Below are positions 1 to 6,927 of a DNA stretch of 11,661 nucleotides, one piece after another. The translations under genes and the position numbers were made by a program. The notes under the pieces are model-generated. The model saw nothing but the letters and a program-made list of their open reading frames with translations. It was not told the DNA's origin and did not search any database. The DNA is taken from contig CADBND010000259.1 of the NCBI GenBank assembly GCA_902795875.1, forward strand, positions 1 to 11,661, in the 5' to 3' direction. This stretch comes from an uncultured Erysipelotrichaceae bacterium. Its GTDB lineage: Bacteria > Bacillota_I > Bacilli_A > Erysipelotrichales > Erysipelotrichaceae. The stretch's first letter is position 1; the number at the start of each line of letters is the position of its first letter.

Positions 1-1
1 G

Positions 2-880
2 GGTTCCGACAGCGGTCTGTATTTTGCGCTTCTTCCTTTTATCGATAAGGGCGATGAGGTCATGATCCCTTCTCCTTCCTATCCGAACAATTATCTCGAT
101 GTCGAGATCATGGGTGGCAAGGTCGTTCCGATCCTGTTGAAAGAGGAAGAGGGATATCAACTCGATGTGAAGCAGATGAAGGAAAAACTGACGGACAAAA
201 CAAAGCTCGTCCTGATGACGCATCCCAACAATCCGACGACGACGGTATATGACCGGAAGTCTTTGGAACAGCTGCGCGACTTCATTGTTGAAAACGATCT
301 GATCCTGGTGGTGGATCAGGCGTTTGAAGATATCACTTATGAAAAGGAAATGATCACGCCCGCCTCTTTGAAGGGATTGTTTGAAAGGACCGTTACTGTC
401 TTTTCTTTCTCCAAGGGTATGGGTTTCAGCGGTCTCAGGATCGGCTATATCGTGGCAGATGATCAAGTCATGGACGCATTCTATGCCAATGCGGTGGGGG
501 TGATCGGTACGACTGCGACACCGGTCCAGAAGGCTGTCATCGAGGCGATGCAGGATCTGAGTTTCATGAAGGAGTTTGCGGATGCGTTTGAGCGAAGAAG
601 ACGTATGGCATATGAGATCTTCAATTCCGTAAAGGATGTCAGCTGTCTGCTTCCGGAGTCGGGTTTCTTATGCTGGGTCAATGTATCGAAGCTCGGTGAT
701 TCTTCCAAGATCGTTTCCTATCTTCTGAAGGAGGCGAAGGTCTCGGTCAATGACGGGATCAACTACGGTCCGGGAGGTGAAGGACATCTGCGGGTCGTTC
801 TCGGTGTCTATCGGGATGATAAGAAAGTTGAGGAGGCGCTGCACCGTATTGCAGATGCGTTAAGGAAATATCCTCATTAG
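2..880 (+). CDS. PLP-dependent aminotransferase, class I/II fold (5' end outside window)
   Basis: The frame is open from the first bases of the window, so the start lies upstream; 292 C-terminal residues are visible and end at TAG. The fold is aminotransferase class I/II (AAT superfamily), which transfers amino groups between amino acids and 2-oxo acids using PLP in the cytosol. Visible landmarks, numbered from the internal Met at base 62, are HPNNPTT (54-60, the cofactor/substrate Asn region; the usual PTG is PTT here), VVDQAFED with Asp85 (pairs with the pyridine nitrogen), SFSKGMGFSGLRIGY with Lys118 as Schiff-base lysine and Arg126, and a C-terminal GHLRVVLG segment carrying the likely carboxylate-binding Arg. 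The C-terminus looks complete. The substrate cannot be assigned: this subgroup includes many unspecific aspartate/aromatic-type enzymes. A GNAT remnant follows directly in the same frame. Confidence 0.93.
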   Translation, partial: GSDSGLYFALLPFIDKGDEVMIPSPSYPNNYLDVEIMGGKVVPILLKEEEGYQLDVKQMKEKLTDKTKLVLMTHPNNPTTTVYDRKSLEQLRDFIVENDLILVVDQAFEDITYEKEMITPASLKGLFERTVTVFSFSKGMGFSGLRIGYIVADDQVMDAFYANAVGVIGTTATPVQKAVIEAMQDLSFMKEFADAFERRRRMAYEIFNSVKDVSCLLPESGFLCWVNVSKLGDSSKIVSYLLKEAKVSVNDGINYGPGGEGHLRVVLGVYRDDKKVEEALHRIADALRKYPH

Positions 881-1117
881 AAATGTAAGACCGTTCACGG
901 AAGTGGATCGATCCATCATCTGCTGGTAAAAGAAGATTATCGGAAGCAGGGGATCGGAAAGCGACTGGCAGATACCTGTATCGATGCGTTAAGAAAACAA
1001 GGGATACGAAGGATCGGCCTATTTGTATACAACGATAACAGTGATGGAAGGGATTTCTGGGAAAGACAGGGTCTTGAGATACGAAAGGATATCGTTTATA
1101 TGGATAAAGATATCTGA
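881..1117 (+). pseudogene. GNAT N-acetyltransferase remnant, N-terminal part missing
   Basis: Immediately after the aminotransferase TAG, and in the same frame, 78 codons read through to TGA and encode the C-terminal half of a GNAT acetyltransferase. Visible are the IHHLLVKEDYR beta-4 strand, the acetyl-CoA pyrophosphate loop RKQGIGK (Q/RxxGxG/A), and a C-terminal FWERQG-type segment followed by a YMDKDI end. Roughly the first 55-60 residues expected for the family (beta-1 to beta-3) are absent. There is no ATG or ribosome binding site ahead of the homologous part. I infer a decayed gene whose 5' part was deleted, possibly with the join close to the aminotransferase stop. An alternative is an N-terminal piece lost to a frameshift within the aminotransferase region, but that gene shows no GNAT-like sequence in another frame. 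Confidence 0.75.
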
Positions 1118-1179
1118 TGAGGTCCGGAAAAGCTGCTTTTTGTCTTATACTATAGATAGAAATCATCAGGAGGATATTT

Positions 1180-1968
1180 GTGAACGCATTAAGAGAAAAA
1201 CTGAAAAAACAGAAAGTCATAATCGGAATGGTCCATCTGCTTCCGCTTCCGGGTTCGCCGAGATATAATGGTGATCTCGATGCAGTCTATGATGCGGCGA
1301 TCAAGGATCTCAAGGCTCTGGAAAAGGGCGGTGCCGGTGCTGTCATTATCGAGAACTTCGGGGATGTGCCTTATGCAGCAGAGAATGAGCTGATAAACAA
1401 GATCGCTTTTGCGACGATGGTCGCCCGTCTGAGAAACCAGACGAGCTTGCCGGTAGGTATCAATTATCAGTTCAATGATGTCGAGACGGAGTGGGCAGTC
1501 GCTTACAGCTGTGATGTGGATTTCATCCGCTGTGAAGTCTTTGCGGAGAACCGCATCGGTCCCAATGGCTTATTTATCGCTGCCGGTCCCAGACTGATGA
1601 GACTGAAGGCACATTACAACAAGGATGTCATGATCCTGGCAGATGCCAATGTCAAACATACGTTTGCCCTGGCGGAGCAGCCGCTGGATTTCACGATCGA
1701 ATCTCTGATCGAGGGCGGTGCTGACGGTGTTATCGTTACCGGTATCACGACCGGTGTCAATCCGAGTGTCGAGGATGTTCAGTTCGTTAAGAAACATGCC
1801 AAGGATCTTCCGGTTTTCCTGGGAAGCGGCATCAACGAGAAGAACGTCAATGAGTATCTGCCTTATATCTCCGGAGCGATCGTCGGTTCTTCCCTGAAGA
1901 AGGATCACATCGTGGAGAATCCGGTGGATATGAAAAACGTCAAACGTTTCATGTCCAAGATCAAATAA
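1180..1968 (+). CDS. BtpA/SgcQ family TIM-barrel protein
   Basis: This 262-residue protein has the hallmarks of the BtpA/SgcQ family: GMVHLLPLPGSPRY near the N-terminus (16-29), IIENFGDVPY (56-65), an LPVGINYQFND strand (90-100), ILADANVKH (152-160), GGADGVIVTGITTG (179-192) and FLGSGINEKNV (213-223). Such repeats of strand plus glycine turns fit a phosphate-binding TIM barrel. In cyanobacteria BtpA affects photosystem I accumulation, and SgcQ sits in an enterobacterial sugar operon; the biochemical reaction is not established, so none is assigned. The start is GTG at 1180, chosen because a strong AGGAGG (1168-1173) lies 6 bases upstream and homology begins at once. A TATACT -10-like hexamer sits at 1146-1151 without a convincing -35. 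A hairpin terminator follows, so it is probably monocistronic. Confidence 0.9.
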   Translation: MNALREKLKKQKVIIGMVHLLPLPGSPRYNGDLDAVYDAAIKDLKALEKGGAGAVIIENFGDVPYAAENELINKIAFATMVARLRNQTSLPVGINYQFNDVETEWAVAYSCDVDFIRCEVFAENRIGPNGLFIAAGPRLMRLKAHYNKDVMILADANVKHTFALAEQPLDFTIESLIEGGADGVIVTGITTGVNPSVEDVQFVKKHAKDLPVFLGSGINEKNVNEYLPYISGAIVGSSLKKDHIVENPVDMKNVKRFMSKIK

Positions 1969-1987
1969 GATATTGTTTGGAAAGAAG

Positions 1988-2014
1988 AAAGGATCGCGTT
2001 CGCGATCCTTTTTT
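1988..2014 (+). terminator. Intrinsic terminator after the BtpA-family gene, probably bidirectional
   Basis: Arms at 1988-1998 and 2001-2011 are perfectly complementary around GGATCGCG/CGCGATCC (effective loop GTTC) and are followed by a T run to 2014. On the minus strand the same hairpin is followed by TTTCTTCTTT, so it can also end the convergent minus-strand unit whose last stop is at 2040. Confidence 0.9.
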
Positions 2015-2039
2015 AGACTGGGAATTTCAACAAAGATGA

Positions 2040-2219
2040 TCATTTCTTCGTAAGCATATCATTGTCCTGATAGACAAGGTCAAAGGGATAGTGCTCATCT
2101 TCCACATGAAAACAGGATTCTCCTTTCAGAACATGTTTCAGGGCGTTGTGAAAAAGGAGGGGATCGTTGTTCAGTTTGCGGTAATTGTTGTTGATGTCAT
2201 ATTCCCTGATACTTAACAT
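2040..2219 (-). CDS. 59-residue hypothetical protein downstream of the GH5-GT2 gene
   Basis: A short reading frame starts at ATG 2219-2217 and stops at TGA 2042-2040. It has a clear ribosome binding site (AAAGGAGA, on the minus strand just upstream) and begins only 11 bases after the stop of the large glucan synthase gene, so the two are surely cotranscribed. The product begins MLSIREYDINNNYRKL and ends VYQDNDMLTKK. It is soluble, rich in Asn, Asp, His and Lys, with one Cys (36) and no membrane segment or signal peptide. I do not recognise a family. Position suggests a small cytoplasmic accessory of the synthase, but nothing in the sequence proves this. A terminator lies just beyond its stop. 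Confidence 0.72.
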   Translation of the reverse strand: MLSIREYDINNNYRKLNNDPLLFHNALKHVLKGESCFHVEDEHYPFDLVYQDNDMLTKK

Positions 2220-2230
2220 GACGGTCTCCT

Positions 2231-5200
2231 TTAAAGTTTGTTGGCACGCGCCGCTCTTTGTACGATATTTCGCCAGAGATAGGGGAAGAAGCCCAGATCC
2301 CGCTGCAGTCCCTGCGGTAACGTGGGAATGCGGTCGTAGAGGATCTGCAGATATTCATCATCGTTTTTCATCTTGTTCAGGATCTCGATCGTATGAACGC
2401 GTTGTTCGTTGAATCGGGAGGAAAGAACGTCGATCACAACACCTTTCATCGAAACTTCATATTTCGCGTTTTGTATCTGTACAGTGACATTATCGCCGAT
2501 CTTCAGATCTGTAGAATCGTCCAGTATCATCTTTACACTGTGTTCCGTCATGAGTGTTGTGATACCTGAATAATCTTTTGTTTTTCCTTTTTCCTTTTTC
2601 TGTACGGTGATGAACTCGCCGTCTTTGACTTTGACGACTTCGTCATCGGAATCTCTTCCATCCACAAGGAAGACTGCCATGATCAGGAAGTAAAGATTCC
2701 GAAACAGCCAGAACAAAACGGGGATCGCCGTAACAAGTTCGTTCCATTTGGACATCGAGAAGATCCGGATGATACCGGCGAGAGACAGAAGGATGAGAGC
2801 GAAGAAGGGAGCGACCCATTTGAATTCTGTCTTTCTTACTTCTTTCTTTGTCTTATCTGTGACTTTGAATTTCGATTCGTTGATGCCGAAGGCTTCCTTG
2901 ATGATCGGGATCAGAAGATGAGGCATCACGCTGGTCTCATAGATCCCGCTCCATTTTCCGGAGACCAGATTGTTGGAGACGATCCTTAGACACAGTTCCT
3001 GGAAAACAAACATCGGCAGCCAGAATTCCAGGATCTCCAGCCAGTTGCAGCGGAAGACCGGTATGGAAAACAGTGCGTATAAAAGCGGGGAAGTGATGTA
3101 GACCAGGTTCTTGATCGGAGAGTACCAATAGATCACGGAACTCCAGTAACTGAGTTTCTGTGAAAGGGAAAGTCCTTTTCTGTTTTTGAGATCCAGCTTT
3201 CTTTCTGAGGAGATGACGCCTCTTCCCCAGCGGCTCCTTTGCTGGATGTGTTCTTTATAGGTATGGGGTGTTCTGCCGCTGGCCAGAGGTTCTCCCAGGC
3301 CAAGGGAGACGTAGCCCGCATCTTCTATCAGCATGCCTGTCGCAAAGTCTTCGGTGATGGTCTCCGTAAAGAAACCGCCGATACTTTCCAACGCCTTTCT
3401 TGAAAGCACTGTATTGGAACCGCCGTAGATGACGCTGTTGTTCGAAGTACGGGCAACTTCGATCGAGCGATAGAAGAAATCCTGTTCGTTCGGGATCCTT
3501 GTTTCGGAATATAAGGCATGCTGGAAGACATCCGGATCATAGAAACACTGCGGTGTCTGTAAGAGTCCCAGATGGATCTGTTCGTTTTCATCTTTTCCTT
3601 CGTTTCTCTTTTCCGCATCCACGAAGTAAGGAATGGTCTTAAGCAGAAAATCGCTTTTTACGATCATGTCAGCATCCAGGGTCACGACATAGGGTGAATC
3701 CGTGAGAGAAAGCGCATGGTTCAGGTTGCCGGCTTTGGCTCCTTTGTTGTCCGGGCGGTCGAAATAGCCGACGTCCATCTTTTGCGCAAGCTTGCGCATC
3801 TGTGGACGGCGATTATCGTCACAGACCCAGATGTGTACTTTATTCTTGTCCGGATAATCAAGATGTCTGCATCCGTTGATGGTCCTGTAAAGCAGTTCCT
3901 CCGGTTCGTTATATGTCGCAATGAAAATGTCGACATCCGGATATTCTGCTTCTTCGATCTCAGGAAGCGGATGAGAGCGGAGATTGGTCAAAGAATAATA
4001 GTGAATGAAGGATTCGATAAATCCCAGCATTTCCACCGCCAGCAATATGAGATTGGCGATGACCGCCAGGATACCGTTATGGAAAGAGAGCGAATAGAAG
4101 ATGCGCCAGATCAGATAGATGAGCGTAAAGAAAGAAGAAAGATAGATGATCGCGCGATTGATCATTCGTTTCCTTCGGATATCTGCCGGTTCACTTTCGT
4201 CCCGGTGAATATCGTCATAGGCCTTGAACCGCTGTTTTGCGTTCTTTGTTTCACGGAGGATCAAAACGATGCCGAGCAGCGTGAGCGCTCCGGAAATACA
4301 GAAGATCGTTCCATACTGATGTGTGGAACGCAGGCCTTTACTTCCGAGTGCCGCTACGTGCATCATGATCTTTTCTTTGAAGGAATAATCCTGAACTGTA
4401 CCGTATACGGGGATGTCTTCGGGATCGGTCCCCTGTAAGAGGGATCGTACCCATTTTCCGACATAAGTAAGGTCTTCTTCTTTCAGATCTCTTGTTTTCG
4501 AGGAACTGGCTTTGATGAAGGAAGAAGATTCATTCTTGTTGGAAAGATTCCAGATGATATAACTGATCTTCTGTTCGTGAAGATAAGCAAACCAGCTACG
4601 GGCTCCTTCAAAGTCGATCCTTCCGTCGCCGTCTGCTTCACTTACGCCGCATTCACTGATGAAGACCGGTAGTCCTGCCTGAACTGCTGCTTCAAGTTTG
4701 CGGTGCATCGTTTCATAGTGGGAAGCAGTATAAAAATGGAAGACATACATGAGATTTGGATCGTCGATCCTTTTTTGGAGCGGACTTTCAAGATCCTGGT
4801 CATATTCCGGAGTCCCTACCACAATCAGTGCGTTCTGTGAGTTTTTCCTTATGATGGGAATGACCGTTTCCGCATATTCATATATGGAGTCCCAGACGGT
4901 ATCACCGTTGGGTTCGTTGCAGATCTCGTAGATCAGGTTGGGATGATCGGGGTATCTTGATGAGACTTCTTCGAAAAAGATCTTCGCTTCTTCGATGTTG
5001 ATCATCGGGTCACTGTCATTAAGGATGTGCCAGTCGACCAGTACATACATATCGGCTTTGATCGCTGCTTCGATCCCGCGATAAAGGATCTGAAGATTTT
5101 CTTTTTTGTTGGCGATGTAATCTTCGGAATACATTGCCAGACGGATGATGTTGCAGTTCCATTCTTCGGAGATCTGCCGGAAAAGATCTTCGTTGATGTA

Positions 5201-5446
5201 ATCGGGATACCAGGCCAGACCATGGGTAGATATGCCTCTTAACATGACCGGCTCACCTTGTTTATTGACAAGATAAGTACCTTCCACATGCGGCATTCCA
5301 TCCTGGGAAGGTCTGGCGTCCTTTGTCTTTATTTCCGTTTCCTCGGCGAGGGCAGTGGAAGCAGATGGCAGCATCAGCAGCGACACAAAAAAGACGATGA
5401 TGATCTTTGAAAACAGAGAATTGATATAACGGATAATTGTATTCAT
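2231..5446 (-). CDS. Three-part membrane protein: GH5 endoglucanase, cellulose-synthase-type GT2, PilZ-like tail
   Basis: The 1071-residue product likely makes and exports a beta-glucan (cellulose or mixed-linkage) from UDP-glucose and trims it outside. Order: hydrophobic signal or anchor 15-35; GH5 domain about 50-340 with RLAMY (102-106), DWH (138-140), acid/base Glu178 in CNEP, HFY (237-239), nucleophile Glu265 in ISECG and Trp299; membrane helices near 379-398, 431-450 and 457-482; GT2 domain about 500-745 with DD (543-544), DAD (591-593), TED (698-700) and QRSRW (736-740); further helices to about 930 flanking a BcsA-like FxVTxK gating loop (860-865); then a degenerate PilZ-like barrel. 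Three helices between GH5 and GT2 put GH5 outside and GT2 inside. Clostridioides difficile encodes such a GH5 (CcsZ) and GT2 (CcsA) separately; here they are one chain. No BcsB partner is visible. The start has AAGGAA upstream; the downstream 59-residue gene is cotranscribed. Confidence 0.93.
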   Translation of the reverse strand: MNTIIRYINSLFSKIIIVFFVSLLMLPSASTALAEETEIKTKDARPSQDGMPHVEGTYLVNKQGEPVMLRGISTHGLAWYPDYINEDLFRQISEEWNCNIIRLAMYSEDYIANKKENLQILYRGIEAAIKADMYVLVDWHILNDSDPMINIEEAKIFFEEVSSRYPDHPNLIYEICNEPNGDTVWDSIYEYAETVIPIIRKNSQNALIVVGTPEYDQDLESPLQKRIDDPNLMYVFHFYTASHYETMHRKLEAAVQAGLPVFISECGVSEADGDGRIDFEGARSWFAYLHEQKISYIIWNLSNKNESSSFIKASSSKTRDLKEEDLTYVGKWVRSLLQGTDPEDIPVYGTVQDYSFKEKIMMHVAALGSKGLRSTHQYGTIFCISGALTLLGIVLILRETKNAKQRFKAYDDIHRDESEPADIRRKRMINRAIIYLSSFFTLIYLIWRIFYSLSFHNGILAVIANLILLAVEMLGFIESFIHYYSLTNLRSHPLPEIEEAEYPDVDIFIATYNEPEELLYRTINGCRHLDYPDKNKVHIWVCDDNRRPQMRKLAQKMDVGYFDRPDNKGAKAGNLNHALSLTDSPYVVTLDADMIVKSDFLLKTIPYFVDAEKRNEGKDENEQIHLGLLQTPQCFYDPDVFQHALYSETRIPNEQDFFYRSIEVARTSNNSVIYGGSNTVLSRKALESIGGFFTETITEDFATGMLIEDAGYVSLGLGEPLASGRTPHTYKEHIQQRSRWGRGVISSERKLDLKNRKGLSLSQKLSYWSSVIYWYSPIKNLVYITSPLLYALFSIPVFRCNWLEILEFWLPMFVFQELCLRIVSNNLVSGKWSGIYETSVMPHLLIPIIKEAFGINESKFKVTDKTKKEVRKTEFKWVAPFFALILLSLAGIIRIFSMSKWNELVTAIPVLFWLFRNLYFLIMAVFLVDGRDSDDEVVKVKDGEFITVQKKEKGKTKDYSGITTLMTEHSVKMILDDSTDLKIGDNVTVQIQNAKYEVSMKGVVIDVLSSRFNEQRVHTIEILNKMKNDDEYLQILYDRIPTLPQGLQRDLGFFPYLWRNIVQRAARANKL

Positions 5447-5464
5447 GTGCGTTCCTTTTTAATC

Positions 5465-5494
5465 ATTATACTTCCTGAGAAGATATGCTGATAA
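5465..5494 (-). promoter_or_regulatory. Promoter of the GH5-GT2 gene
   Basis: On the minus strand a perfect TATAAT (5470-5465) is preceded, after 18 bases, by TTATCA (5494-5489; four of six bases match TTGACA). The predicted start of transcription falls near 5458, giving a leader of about a dozen bases that holds the AAGGAA ribosome binding site. Confidence 0.6.
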
Positions 5495-5501
5495 GATTTG
5501 A

Positions 5502-5534
5502 TAGCCTTCAACAGGCTACGCAAACTGAATTTGC
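5502..5534 (-). repeat. Two adjacent dyads upstream of the GH5-GT2 promoter
   Basis: Two inverted repeats lie side by side just upstream of the -35: TAGCC/GGCTA (5502-5506 and 5514-5518, 7-base spacer) and GCAAA/TTTGC (5520-5524 and 5530-5534, 5-base spacer). The position suits an activator or repressor site for the glucan synthase unit. No known consensus was recognised, and 5-bp arms can arise by chance. Confidence 0.3.
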
Positions 5535-5588
5535 TATGATCCTTGTCAGATCGGTCGTTCTAAAGCATATTCAGGCAATATGAACATC

Positions 5589-5621
5589 AAAAAAGATCGA
5601 GGAAGTTTTTCCCCGATCTTT
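5589..5621 (-). terminator. Intrinsic terminator after the deformylase-methyltransferase gene
   Basis: Arms 5592-5604 and 5609-5621 pair over 12 positions with one mismatch and a GTTT loop. Read on the minus strand the stem runs into TTTTTT (5594-5589). It lies about 40 bases beyond the TAG of the minus-strand gene ending at 5663 and separates it from the glucan synthase unit. Confidence 0.82.
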
Positions 5622-5662
5622 GTTTCGAAGTGATGATGGCGAATACCTGTGATATGTTCGGT

Positions 5663-6829
5663 CTATCTGATCACGAATATCGCTTTTCCGTCTTTTTCTT
5701 TTTTCTTTTCGATATTTAGACCGTTTGTCGAGAAGATCTTCCGGTAGCTGTTCACGTTTCTTAGTCTCTCGTTTCCTCTTAAGGCGTTGGAGGAGATGTT
5801 TATGAGCGGTACTTCGATGATGAAACATTTCGCTGTACGGAGGATCTCTTTTATCTTTCTGACAAAGTCTTTTTCATCCAGGGATTCCAGTATGCCGTAG
5901 GAGAAGGCGGTATCGAAGGCCTTGTCTTCAAAGGGAAGAGGTTCAGATGAGGAATGGTATTTCACATTTGTCCTGTTGGCGGCATTGATCCTTTCATCGA
6001 GATCTTTCATGTCTTCATCCAGGATGACGGCTTGCGTTTCATATCCTTTCTTATTTAAAGAAACGGATAAGCAGGAGGTGCTGTCGTCGATCTCCAGGAT
6101 CTTTCCTTTTTCGGGCGTTTCTTCAATGACCGTGTTCAGCAGATCTTCTTTTTCCTTTTCTGTCTTGTCGACCAGAGAGACATAATCGCTGTAGTCATTG
6201 AAAAGGGAACTGTAATAGGTCGGGGCATCCATGGCTTTGTTTAGGCCGAGCCTTCTTCTGAGTTCAAAGATCAGACCCTGGTTTTTGAGCGGGATCTTTC
6301 CGTCTTTATACAGGGATTCTCTCGGGATGAAGAGGTCTTCTTTTTTGTGTTCAAGTCTTTCGAAAAGAAGGTCGCCTTGAAGGTGGTCCATCTCGTGCTG
6401 TACGACGCAGGAACGGTCTCCCTGTAAAGAGAGTTCTTTTTGGTTTCCGTCTTTGTCGAAATAGGAGATGACCACGTCGTCGTTGTAACGGACCATGGCC
6501 CGATACTGATACAGGGAGAAACAGCCGATGCGGAACAGTCTCTGTTTTCCGTTTTCGGCGATGAGTTTCGGATTGACGAAGTCGTAGCGCTTGTCTCCCA
6601 GTGTCACGGTGGATATGGCGAGGTCGTACCCGATCTGGCAGGCAGAGAGCCCGATGGCTCCGCGTTTGTTTCCTTCTTTCCGGATGAGGTCATCGAGCGA
6701 ATCGTTGAGGTCCTGAATGCAGTCTTTTGTTTCCTGAGCGTCAAAGTCGGTAACTTCCCTGAGCTTTTTTTGTAATATGGCAGGATTGTCTTTCCTGTTG
6801 ATGTCGTAAGTGACGATCTCTCTTATCAT
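5663..6829 (-). CDS. Peptide deformylase fused to a methyltransferase-like domain
   Basis: The 388-residue product starts with a peptide deformylase domain (about 1-165), the metalloenzyme that removes formyl groups from N-terminal fMet. All three family motifs are present: GAIGLSACQIG (57-67, motif I GxGLAAxQ with a Ser), IGCFS (101-105, motif II EGCLS with Glu replaced by Ile and Leu by Phe but the metal Cys103 kept), and QHEMDHLQG (144-152) with His145, Glu146 and His149. Normal deformylases end near here; this chain continues. Residues about 200-388 resemble a class I SAM methyltransferase (ILEIDDSTS at 244-252, then PLPFEDKAFDTAFSYGILE at 298-316), but the glycine-rich SAM loop and the acidic residue after strand 2 are lost. 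Length is about twice the family norm. The start is supported by GAAAGA upstream and an extended -10. Substrate is unknown; a housekeeping deformylase may exist elsewhere. Confidence 0.87.
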   Translation of the reverse strand: MIREIVTYDINRKDNPAILQKKLREVTDFDAQETKDCIQDLNDSLDDLIRKEGNKRGAIGLSACQIGYDLAISTVTLGDKRYDFVNPKLIAENGKQRLFRIGCFSLYQYRAMVRYNDDVVISYFDKDGNQKELSLQGDRSCVVQHEMDHLQGDLLFERLEHKKEDLFIPRESLYKDGKIPLKNQGLIFELRRRLGLNKAMDAPTYYSSLFNDYSDYVSLVDKTEKEKEDLLNTVIEETPEKGKILEIDDSTSCLSVSLNKKGYETQAVILDEDMKDLDERINAANRTNVKYHSSSEPLPFEDKAFDTAFSYGILESLDEKDFVRKIKEILRTAKCFIIEVPLINISSNALRGNERLRNVNSYRKIFSTNGLNIEKKKEKDGKAIFVIR

Positions 6830-6855
6830 GATCTTTCTTCTTTCTATTCGTTGTC

Positions 6856-6864
6856 AGTATATCA
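6856..6864 (-). promoter_or_regulatory. Extended -10 promoter of the deformylase-methyltransferase gene
   Basis: On the minus strand TGATATACT reads as an extended -10 (TGn plus TATACT, 6861-6856). The -35 region is poor, as is usual for extended -10 promoters. The predicted transcript start is near 6849, leaving about 20 bases of leader before the ATG at 6829. Confidence 0.55.
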
Positions 6865-6876
6865 CAATTCCCTGTA

Positions 6877-6904
6877 TTCATAAGAGCAGCGTTTCGAATA
6901 TAAT
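6877..6904 (+). promoter_or_regulatory. purD promoter
   Basis: A perfect TATAAT (6899-6904) follows TTCATA (6877-6882, four of six bases of TTGACA) by 16 bases. Transcription would start near 6911, so the leader is only about 17 bases and begins almost at the GAGGAG ribosome binding site (6916-6921). There is no room for a purine riboswitch in the leader. Confidence 0.7.
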
Positions 6905-6927
6905 AAGATTGAAAAGAGGAGTGAAAG

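Noticed and set aside
1120..1152. A full -35/-10 promoter for the BtpA-family gene
   Set aside because: TATACT is a fair -10, but no hexamer at 16-18 bases upstream resembles TTGACA and there is no TGn extension, so only a -10-like box was noted.
1570..2043. A 157-codon open frame on the minus strand
   Set aside because: It overlaps the conserved BtpA-family gene on the opposite strand and runs through the terminator; composition and lack of motifs mark it as a shadow frame.
3716..4438. A 240-codon open frame on the plus strand
   Set aside because: It lies wholly opposite the GH5-GT2 gene, whose catalytic motifs prove the minus-strand frame; the product is charged and featureless and there is no ribosome binding site.
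5515..5535. Resemblance of CTACGCAAAC to part of the c-di-GMP-I riboswitch
   Set aside because: The match is on the plus strand, facing away from the glucan synthase gene, and the rest of the consensus is missing.
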